Source: an uncultured Parabacteroides sp. (GTDB lineage Bacteria; Bacteroidota; Bacteroidia; Bacteroidales; Tannerellaceae). Taken from it: a stretch of 15,845 nucleotides of DNA. The DNA lies in contig CAMTPG010000019.1 of the NCBI GenBank assembly GCA_947074335.1, positions 1-15,845 of the forward strand. The letters run 5' to 3'. Numbering within the stretch: position 1 is the first letter of the stretch; each line of letters begins with the position of its first letter. Positions 6,447 to 15,351 of this stretch are shown piece after piece. Both the position numbers and the translations under genes were made by a program. The notes under the pieces were generated by a model. The model worked only from the letters and a program-made list of their open reading frames with translations, ran no database searches and was not told the origin of the DNA.

Positions 6447-7367
6447 ATGGAAGAAAAGGAAAACTGTTATCATGTTCCGGTATTACTACAGGAAAGTCTG
6501 GAGGGATTAAATATTAAATCACCCGGCATTTATGTGGATGTAACATTCGGGGGTGGCGGTCATTCGCGCGAAATCCTGAAACGACTCGAAGGCGACAGTC
6601 TGCTGTTTGGCTTCGATCAGGATGCCGATGCCGAACATAATATCCCGGCCGATGAGCATTTTGTTTTTGTGCGCAGCAACTTCCGCTACTTATATAATTT
6701 CATGCGTTATCACGGTGTGTTGGGCGAAGTAGACGGTCTGTTGGCCGATCTGGGTGTTTCGTCGCATCACTTTGACGACAAAGACCGCGGATTTTCGTTC
6801 CGTTTCGACGGTGCACTGGATATGCGTATGAATATGCGTGCCGGTAAAACGGCGGCCGATATCCTGAACAGCTATACCGAAGAGCAGCTGGCTGATCTGT
6901 TTTATTACTATGGCGAGATTAAAACGGCGCGACGCCTGGCTTCGGCCATTCTGCGGGCACGTCAGGAAAAACCGGTTCAGACCATCGGCGATTTTCTGGA
7001 GATATTAAAACCCTTCTCGGGAAAAGATAAGGAGAAAAAGTTTCTGGCACAAGCCTTTCAGGCGCTGCGCATTGAGGTGAACGACGAGATGCGTGTGCTG
7101 CGTGAACTGTTACAGCAATCACTGCAAGTGTTGAAAACAGGCGGCCGTCTGGTAGTGATAACCTACCATTCGCTCGAAGATCGTCTGGTGAAGAATTTTC
7201 TGAAGACAGGCAATTTCGAAGGTAAGGTAGAGCAGGATTTTTATGGTAATGTTAAATCGCCTTTCCGGTTGATCAACAATAAGGTGATCATTCCCTCGCG
7301 GGATGAGATCGAGCGCAATCCGCGTTCGCGCAGTGCCAAGCTGCGTATTGCCGAGCGGGTGATTTAA
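6447..7367 (+). CDS. rsmH: 16S rRNA (cytosine(1402)-N(4))-methyltransferase RsmH
   Basis: RsmH (formerly MraW) transfers a methyl group from S-adenosylmethionine to N4 of C1402 in 16S rRNA, tuning decoding in the ribosomal P site. The 306-residue protein has the SAM-binding signature YVDVTFGGGGHS at 29-40, GFDQDADA at 55-62, DGLLADLGVSSHHFDDKDRG at about 97-115, then FDGALDMRMNMRAG. The C-terminal ITYHSLEDRLVKNF and NPRSRSAKLRIAERV blocks are those of the family. It is full length. The start may be GTG 6438 (three extra residues, MSE) or ATG 6447. I prefer ATG because the protein then begins MEEKENCYHVPVLL, as in relatives, but the sequence does not settle it. It is the first gene of the dcw operon and is followed after 21 bases by the ftsL-like gene. 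Confidence 0.95.
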   Translation: MEEKENCYHVPVLLQESLEGLNIKSPGIYVDVTFGGGGHSREILKRLEGDSLLFGFDQDADAEHNIPADEHFVFVRSNFRYLYNFMRYHGVLGEVDGLLADLGVSSHHFDDKDRGFSFRFDGALDMRMNMRAGKTAADILNSYTEEQLADLFYYYGEIKTARRLASAILRARQEKPVQTIGDFLEILKPFSGKDKEKKFLAQAFQALRIEVNDEMRVLRELLQQSLQVLKTGGRLVVITYHSLEDRLVKNFLKTGNFEGKVEQDFYGNVKSPFRLINNKVIIPSRDEIERNPRSRSAKLRIAERVI

Positions 7368-7388
7368 ACGGATTAGTTTTTATCGCAT

Positions 7389-7730
7389 ATGGAAAACCGA
7401 CAAGACAGAAAAAAGGGAAAACGTTTTTCCCTCATCTATATTTTAGGCGGGGGAATTTTAAAAGAGGATTTTATTTTAAAGCATACGAAGATGATTGTAC
7501 TGATTGTGGTGCTGATCTTCTTCTTTATCGGTAACCGGTATACCTGTATGCAGAAACTGAAAGATATAGACCGGCTGCAACAGCAGTTGAAGGATGTGCG
7601 ATTCGAAGCATTATCCATATCAACAGAGCTGACAAGCAACAGCCGGCAATCGCAAATAGAATCATTGATCGAGGACCAGGGCATTGATTTGGAGCCGGCC
7701 AAACAACCTCCTTACGAATTGTATAAATAG
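7389..7730 (+). CDS. ftsL: FtsL-like small division membrane protein
   Basis: This protein of 113 residues has a basic cytoplasmic N-terminus (ENRQDRKKGKRF) and one membrane segment at about residues 34-50 (MIVLIVVLIFFFIG). A periplasmic part with a coiled-coil heptad pattern follows (MQKLKDIDRLQQQLKDVRFE), then SRQSQIESLIEDQGIDL. This bitopic layout, the size and the position between rsmH and the division transpeptidase identify it as the Bacteroidota FtsL-type protein. In the known divisome FtsL joins FtsB and FtsQ and activates FtsW-FtsI. Sequence similarity to proteobacterial FtsL is not visible by eye, so the call rests on topology and synteny. It ends two bases before the ftsI start, so the two are probably translationally coupled. 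Confidence 0.85.
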   Translation: MENRQDRKKGKRFSLIYILGGGILKEDFILKHTKMIVLIVVLIFFFIGNRYTCMQKLKDIDRLQQQLKDVRFEALSISTELTSNSRQSQIESLIEDQGIDLEPAKQPPYELYK

Positions 7731-7732
7731 TT

Positions 7733-9928
7733 ATGGCGGATACGAACGAAAAAAAAGATCCTAAGATAAAGAGTAACCGGATTATTCTGAATTACTTTAT
7801 TGTTGTGGTGCTGCTCGGCATTGTGGCAGTAGGGATCGTGGTTCGTGCCTGTGATACCGCTTTTGTAGAGCGCGAGAAATGGCTGACGATTGCCGAAAAG
7901 CAGAAACGTCCCGATAGGTTGGTGATGCCCAGTCGCGGCAATATCTACTCGAACGACGGAAAGCTGATGGCTACCAGCGTACCGCGCTATTATCTCTATA
8001 TGGATTTTAGTGCAGATTGTTTTTTAGAGCCGGGCTCTAAATGGAATAGTCTGGATACACTTCTGCATTCGCAACGTAACGGCGTGGATTCCTTATCCGT
8101 TTATCTTTCCAAAAAGCTGAGAGACCGCACACCTGCCGGTTACAAAAATCATATTCTGAAAGGATTAAAGAGTAAGAACAGGCAATACCCGTTGTATGCC
8201 GGCAAAGTGTCTTATTCGGATTTAAAAGAGATCCGGAAATATCCTTTTTTACGTCTGGGACGTTTTAAAACCGGTTTCTATTCCAAAGAGATGGTGCAGC
8301 GACAGAAGCCTTTCGGTTCGCTGGCTTCGCGAACAATCGGTGATGTGTATGGCGATATTGATCCGAAAACCGGATTGAGTAAAGGGAAGAACGGACTCGA
8401 ATTACAATACGACAGTCTGCTTCGCGGCGAAGCCGGTCTGAGTTCAGTGCGCCGTCTGGGTGGCGGATGGACCAATGTGATCGAGGTGGAACCCGTTGAC
8501 GGAATGGATATTACAACAACCATCGATATCGATATACAGGATATTGTAGAGAAATCGCTGGTTGATATGTTGAAGAAAATTGATGCGGCATCGGGTACGG
8601 CTGTCGTGATGGAGGTGAAAACCGGCGAGATCAAGGGTATTGCCAATCTGGCCCGTATCCGTACCGGCGTGTATGGCGAGACAAAGAATCATGCCGTGGC
8701 CGATGAAACCGAGCCCGGATCTACCTTTAAGGTGGCGTCGATCATGGTAGCCCTCGATGATGGTGTGTGCCAGCCGGGTGATACGGTAAATACCGGCAAC
8801 GGGATTTATATGTGTAAAGGGAGCCGGATGACTGACCATAATGCCAACAAAGGGGGATATGGACGGATTTCGGTAGAACAGGCCATCTGGAATTCTTCGA
8901 ATATCGGTGTGGCTAAAACCATTCTGAAAGGATATGATGATAATCCCGGAAAATTTGTGGATGGTTTGTACCGGCTGGGATTGGTTGAGGATCTGAAACT
9001 TGAAATCCCCGGTGCCGGACGGGCAAAAATACGACGCCCGACGGATTCGGTTCATTACTGGTCGAAAACAACGCTTCCCTGGATGTCGTTCGGATACGAA
9101 ACCCAGATACCTCCGATCTATACGCTGGCTTTTTATAATGCGATAGCCAACAACGGTAAAATGGTTCGACCGGTATTCACCAAAGAGATTACGCATAATG
9201 GTAAAACCGTGAAACGATTCTCGTCGGAGGTGATTCGCGAATCCATTTGTTCAAAACCCACCCTGGAGATTATTAAAAGTATGCTGCTGGGTGTTGTGGA
9301 AGAGGGAACCGGAAAGGCTGTTTATTCGGATGCTGTACGGATAGCCGGAAAAACCGGTACGGCACAGATTGCATCGGGAGGTGTTTACCGGCAGGCCGGT
9401 CATCAGGTTTCCTTCTGCGGCTATTTTCCGGCGGATGAACCTGAATACTCCTGCATCGTGGTGATCCGCCAGCCGCGTATCGGTTATCCTTCGGGTGGAA
9501 CCATGGCCGGAGGTGTTTGTAAATCGATTGCCGAAAAGGTGTATGCCAATTTTGTGGCTTTGAATGTTCGTCACATGGAGCCGGATTCAACCGCTGTTTT
9601 ACTGCCTGTACCCAAATACGGCGATGGCAGAGAGATGGCCTATGTACTGGATGAACTGAATATAAAAACGGACGATGAATCGGGCGATGATCCCTGGTTT
9701 ACCGCAGCACGACAGGATGAATCGGACAGACTTGTACTGAAATCGCTGCCGATAAAAGAGGGGTTGGTGCCGAATGTAACGGGAATGGGAGCAAAAGATG
9801 CTGTTTACATATTGGAAAGTAAAGGATTGAAAGTGACTGTAAACGGATTGGGGCGTGTTACATCCCAGTCGGTTGCTCCGGGAACAAAAATTACAAAAGG
9901 TAGAACAATTGCATTAACATTAAAGTAA
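7733..9928 (+). CDS. ftsI: Division transpeptidase FtsI (class B penicillin-binding protein) with C-terminal PASTA domain
   Basis: FtsI crosslinks septal peptidoglycan in the periplasm, working with FtsW. The 731-residue protein has a short cytoplasmic tail and a membrane anchor at about 18-38 (IILNYFIVVVLLGIVAVGIV). The dimerisation (pedestal) domain starts at VMPSRGNIYSNDGKLMATS (64-82), and a transpeptidase domain carries all three active-site motifs: S330-T-F-K, S388-S-N and K540-T-G-T. A single PASTA domain occupies about 675-731 (LVPNVTGMGAKDAVYILESK and onward). An acidic linker rich in Asp and Glu (about 640-668) joins the two. A PASTA domain on FtsI is unusual for E. coli-type Gram-negatives but is found in other Bacteroidota. 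No catalytic residue is missing. The murE start codon follows its stop by one base. The alternative label, cell-elongation PBP2, is made unlikely by the dcw position. Confidence 0.93.
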   Translation: MADTNEKKDPKIKSNRIILNYFIVVVLLGIVAVGIVVRACDTAFVEREKWLTIAEKQKRPDRLVMPSRGNIYSNDGKLMATSVPRYYLYMDFSADCFLEPGSKWNSLDTLLHSQRNGVDSLSVYLSKKLRDRTPAGYKNHILKGLKSKNRQYPLYAGKVSYSDLKEIRKYPFLRLGRFKTGFYSKEMVQRQKPFGSLASRTIGDVYGDIDPKTGLSKGKNGLELQYDSLLRGEAGLSSVRRLGGGWTNVIEVEPVDGMDITTTIDIDIQDIVEKSLVDMLKKIDAASGTAVVMEVKTGEIKGIANLARIRTGVYGETKNHAVADETEPGSTFKVASIMVALDDGVCQPGDTVNTGNGIYMCKGSRMTDHNANKGGYGRISVEQAIWNSSNIGVAKTILKGYDDNPGKFVDGLYRLGLVEDLKLEIPGAGRAKIRRPTDSVHYWSKTTLPWMSFGYETQIPPIYTLAFYNAIANNGKMVRPVFTKEITHNGKTVKRFSSEVIRESICSKPTLEIIKSMLLGVVEEGTGKAVYSDAVRIAGKTGTAQIASGGVYRQAGHQVSFCGYFPADEPEYSCIVVIRQPRIGYPSGGTMAGGVCKSIAEKVYANFVALNVRHMEPDSTAVLLPVPKYGDGREMAYVLDELNIKTDDESGDDPWFTAARQDESDRLVLKSLPIKEGLVPNVTGMGAKDAVYILESKGLKVTVNGLGRVTSQSVAPGTKITKGRTIALTLK

Positions 9929-9929
9929 A

Positions 9930-11396
9930 ATGATATTAAAGAAGCTTATTCAATCGTTGAAATGTATTCAGACGATTGGTCAGTTGGATAAAAATATAAC
10001 ATCCGTCGAATCGGATTCCAGAAAATGTGTGGCCGGCTCGCTGTTTGTGGCGATCCCCGGAACAGTTGTCGACGGACATTCGTTTATAGATAAAGCTGTT
10101 TCGCTGGGTGCCACAGCCATTGTTTGCGAAACGATGCCGGCAGAAAGTGCACAGTCGGATACCGTAACCTATATTCGTGTGGACCATGCCGCACAGGCAC
10201 TGGGCGAAATCTTATCGGCCTGGTATGATGATCCGACATCCAAACTGAAACTTGTCGGCGTAACGGGGACCAACGGAAAGACAACCATTGCCACTCTGCT
10301 TTATGATATGTTTCGCATCATGGGTCATAAAACCGGTTTGCTCTCCACTGTATGCAATTATGTGGACGATACGGCTTATCCCACAGATCATACCACCCCC
10401 GATCCGGTAGTGCTTTATCAGTTGCTGGATCAGATGGTGAAAGCCGGCTGCGAATATGCATTTATGGAGGTAAGCTCGCATGCTGTAAGTCAGCAGCGTA
10501 TCAGCGGACTCACATTTGCCGGTGGTATCTTTACCAATCTTACCCGCGATCACCTCGATTATCATAAAACGGTAGATAATTACCTGAAAGCCAAAAAGGG
10601 ATTTTTTGATGTTTTGCCGGCTTCAGCCTTTGCACTGACTAATCTGGATGATAAGAGCGGTATGGTGATGTTGCAGAATACGGCAGCCCGGAAATTAACC
10701 TATTCGCTCAGAACGCTGGCCGATTTCAAGGGAAAAATATTAGAGTCTCATTTTGAGGGGACCGAAATGATTATTAACGGACGCGAGATTATGACTCGTT
10801 TTGTGGGTCGTTTTAATGCTTATAACCTGCTGGCTGTTTACGGAACGGCCGTTTCGCTGGGTAAACAACCGGATGAGGTACTGTTGGTATTGAGTAATCT
10901 GCATCCGGTTTCGGGCCGTTTCCAGACTATGCGTTCGCCTTTAGGTTATTCGGCCATTGTGGATTATGCCCATACTCCCGATGCGTTAGTTAATGTATTA
11001 AACAGCATAGCCGAAGTGTTGGAGAATAACGGCCGTATCATCACGGTTGTGGGTTGCGGCGGAAATCGGGATAAAGGGAAACGTCCGATTATGGCGAAAG
11101 AGGCAGCCAAACTGAGTCATCAGCTGATTCTGACCTCCGACAATCCGCGCTTTGAAGTGCCCGAAGAGATTATCCGGGATATGGAGGCCGGCCTGTCTCA
11201 TGAAGAGATGGAGCAGACTTTGAGTATCACCGATCGTGCACAGGCTATTAAAACGGCTGTAAAACTGGCCCGGAAGGGGGATGTGATCCTGATAGCCGGT
11301 AAAGGACATGAAGATTATCAGGATGTTCAGGGTGTAAAACATCATTTTGATGATCGTGAGAAGTTGATGGAGCTTTTTGAGGCTCAGCGTAAATAA
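9930..11396 (+). CDS. murE: UDP-N-acetylmuramoyl-L-alanyl-D-glutamate--2,6-diaminopimelate ligase
   Basis: MurE adds the third amino acid to the peptidoglycan stem peptide in the cytoplasm, using ATP. The 488-residue protein has the Mur ligase layout: an N-terminal UDP-binding domain with SDSRK (28-32) and GSLFVAIPG (36-44), the central ATPase with P-loop GVTGTNGKT (110-118), TTPDP (155-159), the EVSSHA motif (180-185) and the YLKAKKGFF stretch (218-226). The lysine that is carbamylated in the family lies in that last stretch, probably Lys222. The C-terminal domain contains DNPR at 404-407, the signature of enzymes that choose meso-diaminopimelate and not lysine. The cell wall is therefore predicted to be of the DAP type. 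It begins one base after ftsI; mraY follows after 27 bases. No murF copy lies between them. Confidence 0.96.
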   Translation: MILKKLIQSLKCIQTIGQLDKNITSVESDSRKCVAGSLFVAIPGTVVDGHSFIDKAVSLGATAIVCETMPAESAQSDTVTYIRVDHAAQALGEILSAWYDDPTSKLKLVGVTGTNGKTTIATLLYDMFRIMGHKTGLLSTVCNYVDDTAYPTDHTTPDPVVLYQLLDQMVKAGCEYAFMEVSSHAVSQQRISGLTFAGGIFTNLTRDHLDYHKTVDNYLKAKKGFFDVLPASAFALTNLDDKSGMVMLQNTAARKLTYSLRTLADFKGKILESHFEGTEMIINGREIMTRFVGRFNAYNLLAVYGTAVSLGKQPDEVLLVLSNLHPVSGRFQTMRSPLGYSAIVDYAHTPDALVNVLNSIAEVLENNGRIITVVGCGGNRDKGKRPIMAKEAAKLSHQLILTSDNPRFEVPEEIIRDMEAGLSHEEMEQTLSITDRAQAIKTAVKLARKGDVILIAGKGHEDYQDVQGVKHHFDDREKLMELFEAQRK

Positions 11397-11423
11397 TTGT
11401 ATGTAAAAGAAAGCAGATTAACG

Positions 11424-12683
11424 ATGTTATATTATTTGTTTAATTTTTTGGATCAGCTGGATATGCCGGGTGCGGGAATGTTTAAATACATCTCTTTCCG
11501 TTCAGGGCTGGCACTGATTCTCTCTTTGTTTATTTCTACGGCGATCGGTCGCCGGATTATTGATTATCTGCAGCGTCTTCAGATTGGAGAGACGGTGCGA
11601 AATCTGGGACTGGAAGGACAAATGAGTAAAAAGGGGACTCCTACAATGGGCGGTGTTATCATTATTATCGCTATTGTTATTCCGGTTTTACTTTGCGCAC
11701 GCTTAACGAATATTTATGTATTATTGATGCTCTTCACAACACTTTGGCTGGGTGCACTGGGATTTGCCGATGATTATATCAAAGTATTTCGGAAAAATAA
11801 AGAGGGGATGAAGGGACGTTTCAAGATTATCGGACAAACGGGCCTGGGATTAATTGTAGGCATGGTGTTATTTATCAGTCCTGATGTGGTGATTATTGAA
11901 AATATGGAAGTGCGCAACTCCGAAGGCATAGAGAATGTACATTATCATGCCAAAGAGACAAAATCAACCAAAACGACAATACCGTTTGTAAAGAATAATA
12001 ATTTCGATTATGCCCAACTGGTGAGCTGGGCAGGCGATTATAAAGAGGAGCTGGCCTGGCTGGTATTTGTGGTTATGACGGTGTTTGTAGTAACCGCAGT
12101 CTCCAACGGAGCCAATCTGACGGACGGACTCGACGGACTGGCGGCCGGAAGCTCGGCCATAATCGGGGTGGTATTGGGTATATTAGCCTATATGTCGTCT
12201 CACTTCCAGTTTTCATCGTTTCTGAATATCATGTTCATCCCGGGAGCGGAAGAGCTTGTGGTATTTGCCGCTGCATTTGTCGGTGCCACGGTCGGATTTT
12301 TGTGGTATAACTCTTATCCGGCACAGGTGTTTATGGGTGATACAGGCAGTCTGACGCTGGGCGGAATCATCGCTGTGTTTGCCATTATTATCCGCAAAGA
12401 ATTATTGATACCAATCTTTTGCGGCATCTTTCTGGTTGAAAGTTTGTCGGTTATGATTCAGGTAGGCTATTTTAAATATACAAAACGAAAATATGGTGAA
12501 GGCCGGCGGGTTTTTAAAATGACACCCTTGCATCATCATTTTCAAAAACCGGGAAATGCAGGTATTCAGGCTGCTTTTCAGAAACCTTTTAATGTGATTC
12601 CCGAATCAAAAATTGTGGTTCGTTTCTGGCTGATCGGTATTATTCTGGCAGCCATGGCCATTGTAACATTAAAAATGAGGTAA
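11424..12683 (+). CDS. mraY: Phospho-N-acetylmuramoyl-pentapeptide-transferase
   Basis: MraY transfers phospho-MurNAc-pentapeptide to undecaprenyl phosphate at the inner membrane, making lipid I. The 419-residue protein is polytopic with about ten membrane segments. Family motifs are visible: KKGTPTMGG (69-77), ADDYIKV (115-121, catalytic aspartates), NLTDGLDGLA (231-240), FMGDTGSLTLGG (303-314) and the MTPLHHHFQ loop (366-374). It is longer than the roughly 360-residue E. coli enzyme because of an extra hydrophilic stretch at about 155-210, which contains NVHYHAKETKSTKTT. Such an insertion is familiar from Bacteroidota MraY. I chose ATG 11424, giving MLYYLFNFLDQLDMPGAG as in relatives, over an upstream TTG at 11397 that touches the murE stop codon. 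Confidence 0.95.
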   Translation: MLYYLFNFLDQLDMPGAGMFKYISFRSGLALILSLFISTAIGRRIIDYLQRLQIGETVRNLGLEGQMSKKGTPTMGGVIIIIAIVIPVLLCARLTNIYVLLMLFTTLWLGALGFADDYIKVFRKNKEGMKGRFKIIGQTGLGLIVGMVLFISPDVVIIENMEVRNSEGIENVHYHAKETKSTKTTIPFVKNNNFDYAQLVSWAGDYKEELAWLVFVVMTVFVVTAVSNGANLTDGLDGLAAGSSAIIGVVLGILAYMSSHFQFSSFLNIMFIPGAEELVVFAAAFVGATVGFLWYNSYPAQVFMGDTGSLTLGGIIAVFAIIIRKELLIPIFCGIFLVESLSVMIQVGYFKYTKRKYGEGRRVFKMTPLHHHFQKPGNAGIQAAFQKPFNVIPESKIVVRFWLIGIILAAMAIVTLKMR

Positions 12684-12688
12684 CAGAC

Positions 12689-14023
12689 ATGAAAAGAATA
12701 GTTATACTGGGTGCGGGAGAAAGCGGAGCCGGAGCAGCCGTGCTGGCAAAGAAACAGGGTTTTGATGTTTTTGTTTCCGATTTTTCGGCGATCAAACCGC
12801 AATATAAGGCATTGCTGGATGCGCATCAGATTCCCTGGGAAGAAAAACAACATACAGCAAAATGCATTTTGAATGCAGACGAAATAATTAAGAGTCCGGG
12901 CATTCCGGATAAGGCACCGATTATTAAAGAGATCAAAGCGGCAGGTATACCGATACTTTCCGAGATTGAGTTTGCAGGCCGTTATACCGGATCAAAAATG
13001 ATTTGTATTACGGGAAGCAACGGGAAGACCACCACAACCATGCTGATTTATCATATTTTGAAATCGGCCGGTAAGGATGTCGGATTAGCCGGCAATGTGG
13101 GGAATAGCCTGGCGTTGCAGGTGGCTGAGGATCCGCACGATATTTATGTGATTGAGCTGAGTAGTTTTCAGTTAGATAATATGTACGACTTTAAAGCCGA
13201 CATCGCTGTTTTACTGAATATCACTCCCGATCATCTGGATCGTTATAATTATGAAATGCAGAATTATATTAATTCGAAATTTCGTATTTTGCAGAATCAA
13301 ACGGCAGAAGATGCTTTTATTTTCTGGAATGATGATCCGATCATTCGCGAAGAGCTGAGAAAAAGAAATCTGCAGGTTACATTATATCCGTTTGCCGAAA
13401 ACCCGGATACGGATGTAAAAGGTTATACAAAGGATAAAGAAATTATATTTGAAACATCGAAAGGGACATTTATTATGGATGAAGATTCTTTGGCATTATC
13501 CGGAAAGCATAATTTAAATAATTCGATGGCCGCCGGAATAGCTTCCAAACTGGTAGATATTCATGATGATAATATTCGTGCCTCTCTGAGTGATTTTGCA
13601 GGTGTTGAACACCGACTCGAGAAGGTGGCACGTGTACGTGGTGTGGATTATATCAACGATTCGAAAGCCACCAATGTGAATTCCTGCTGGTATGCTTTGC
13701 AAAGTATCAATACGCCGGTTGTACTTATTCTGGGCGGAACGGATAAGGGCAATGATTATACCGAAATCGAAGAGCTGGTAAAAACCAAAGTGCATACTCT
13801 GCTTTTCCTGGGTGTGGATAACAGTAAACTGCATGCCTTCTTCGATGGTAAAGTACCGGTGATTGCGGATGTGCATTCTATGGAAGAATGTGTATCAAAA
13901 GCTTATCAGCTGGCTCAGAAAGGTGATACGGTATTGTTATCGCCCTGTTGTGCCAGCTTCGATCTGTTTACCAGCTACGAAGATCGTGGTAAACAGTTTA
14001 AACAGTGCGTTTTAAATTTATAA
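12689..14023 (+). CDS. murD: UDP-N-acetylmuramoyl-L-alanine--D-glutamate ligase
   Basis: MurD adds D-glutamate to UDP-MurNAc-L-Ala in the cytoplasm at the cost of one ATP. The 444-residue protein has an N-terminal nucleotide-binding fold (RIVILGAGESGAGAAVLAKK at 3-22) for the UDP substrate and a P-loop ITGSNGKTTTTM (107-118). NITPDHLDRY (177-186) and the NYINSKFRI stretch (192-200), whose lysine is the likely carbamylated residue, follow. The C-terminal domain carries HNLNN (274-278), HRLE (308-311), NDSKATN (323-329) and SPCCASFD (418-425). All features expected of the family are present and its length is typical. It starts five bases after mraY and is followed by ftsW after 12 bases. Confidence 0.96.
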   Translation: MKRIVILGAGESGAGAAVLAKKQGFDVFVSDFSAIKPQYKALLDAHQIPWEEKQHTAKCILNADEIIKSPGIPDKAPIIKEIKAAGIPILSEIEFAGRYTGSKMICITGSNGKTTTTMLIYHILKSAGKDVGLAGNVGNSLALQVAEDPHDIYVIELSSFQLDNMYDFKADIAVLLNITPDHLDRYNYEMQNYINSKFRILQNQTAEDAFIFWNDDPIIREELRKRNLQVTLYPFAENPDTDVKGYTKDKEIIFETSKGTFIMDEDSLALSGKHNLNNSMAAGIASKLVDIHDDNIRASLSDFAGVEHRLEKVARVRGVDYINDSKATNVNSCWYALQSINTPVVLILGGTDKGNDYTEIEELVKTKVHTLLFLGVDNSKLHAFFDGKVPVIADVHSMEECVSKAYQLAQKGDTVLLSPCCASFDLFTSYEDRGKQFKQCVLNL

Positions 14024-14035
14024 TACACAGGTGTT

Positions 14036-15340
14036 ATGGAGTTGGCAAATAAATTATTTAAAGGAGATCGGGTTGTCTGGCTGATATTCATGTTTTTATG
14101 TCTGATATCAGTCATAGAGGTGTTTAGCGCTACCAGTACGATTGCCTATAAAAATGCCAATCACTGGGCGCCCATTGTCAGACATGCCTCCTTTTTATTA
14201 TGTGGCTTTGTCTGCATTCTGATTCTGCATAATGTGCCCTGCCGGTTCTTCTCTGCATTAACATTATTGCTTCCGGTATCACTTATTATGCTGATATTAA
14301 CGCCATTTATCGGTGTCAGTGCCAATGATGCGCACCGTTGGCTGGAGATTTTCGGGATTCAGTTTCAGCCTTCCGAATTTGCCAAGTTATCTTTGATTGT
14401 ATTTGTGGCATTTATGTTGAGCCGCAGAACGCTGTTTACCGAAAAACAACGTTTTTTCATAATTCTGGGCATGGTTGTTATCACTTGTGCCCTGATATTT
14501 CCGGAGAACTTTTCGACGGCAGTGATGTTGTTCGGGGTTTGCTTTTTAATGCTTTTTATCGGACAGATCTCGATCATACGATTGCTTAAACTGAGCGCTG
14601 TATTGTTGATTTTAGTTACAGCTTTTGTAGCCGCACTGATGTTCATACCGAAAGATTTTGCAGCCAAATATGCCCCTGATCGTTTTGTAACCTGGCAGGC
14701 CCGATTGTCAGAATTTAAAGATGGAAAGAATCTGGATCCGGATGCAGACTATGTAATTACGGATAAAAATTATCAGGTTTCGCATGCAAAAATAGCGATT
14801 GCCCGTGGTGGCGTTTTGGGTAAGATGCCAGGTCATGGTCAGCAACGGGATTTTCTGCCCCAGGCCTATTCGGATTTTATTTATGCCATCATAATCGAAG
14901 AGATGGGACTGGCAGGTGGTATCTTTGTCTTATTACTTTATATCTGGCTGTTGGTGCGTGTTGGCATTATCGCCCGCAAATGTGAAAAGTTATTTCCCAA
15001 ATATCTGATTATCGGTTGTGGTTTGCTGCTGGTAGTACAGGCGCTGGCAAATATGGCCGTAGCTGTCAATCTGATTCCTGTAACCGGGCAGCCGATGCCT
15101 CTGGTGAGTCGCGGGGGAACTTCAACCGTGATTTCATGTATCTATTTCGGACTGATATTAAGTGTGAGCCGATTTGGAGCTCATATGGGCGAAGAAGAGG
15201 AATTGCAGGATGAAACGGGAGATGCAGAACAGGCACTACCCGCAGGTGATATAACAGATGATCAGCCCGAATATGCGGCTATGGAAAATGCCGGAACAAA
15301 GGATAAAACAGATTATCAGGAATCTGTAAGTACGGTTTAG
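14036..15340 (+). CDS. ftsW: Septal peptidoglycan polymerase FtsW (SEDS family)
   Basis: FtsW polymerises lipid II into glycan strands at the septum, in complex with FtsI. The 434-residue protein has about ten membrane segments. Family signatures are present: EVFSATS (28-34), WLEIFGIQFQPSEFAKL (102-118), LPQAYSDFIYAIIIEEMG (274-291), whose Asp280 aligns with the catalytic aspartate of SEDS enzymes, and PVTGQPMPLVSRGGTS (348-363). After the last membrane segment the protein carries an unusual hydrophilic tail (about 384-434) rich in Asp and Glu, beginning GEEEELQDETGD. Being cytoplasmic, the tail could be a docking segment. FtsW is favoured over RodA because of the dcw position between murD and murG. 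The start at ATG 14036 is the first in frame and fits the usual short cytoplasmic N-terminus. Confidence 0.95.
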   Translation: MELANKLFKGDRVVWLIFMFLCLISVIEVFSATSTIAYKNANHWAPIVRHASFLLCGFVCILILHNVPCRFFSALTLLLPVSLIMLILTPFIGVSANDAHRWLEIFGIQFQPSEFAKLSLIVFVAFMLSRRTLFTEKQRFFIILGMVVITCALIFPENFSTAVMLFGVCFLMLFIGQISIIRLLKLSAVLLILVTAFVAALMFIPKDFAAKYAPDRFVTWQARLSEFKDGKNLDPDADYVITDKNYQVSHAKIAIARGGVLGKMPGHGQQRDFLPQAYSDFIYAIIIEEMGLAGGIFVLLLYIWLLVRVGIIARKCEKLFPKYLIIGCGLLLVVQALANMAVAVNLIPVTGQPMPLVSRGGTSTVISCIYFGLILSVSRFGAHMGEEEELQDETGDAEQALPAGDITDDQPEYAAMENAGTKDKTDYQESVSTV

Positions 15341-15351
15341 CGAATAATTTT

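Noticed and set aside
8444..9196. A 250-codon minus-strand frame inside ftsI
   Set aside because: It is antisense to the transpeptidase domain with all its motifs; the product has shadow-like composition and no plausible promoter or start context.
11397..11399. TTG as the mraY start
   Set aside because: The nine extra residues are not typical of MraY, TTG is a rare start, and ATG 11424 gives the family's usual N-terminus.
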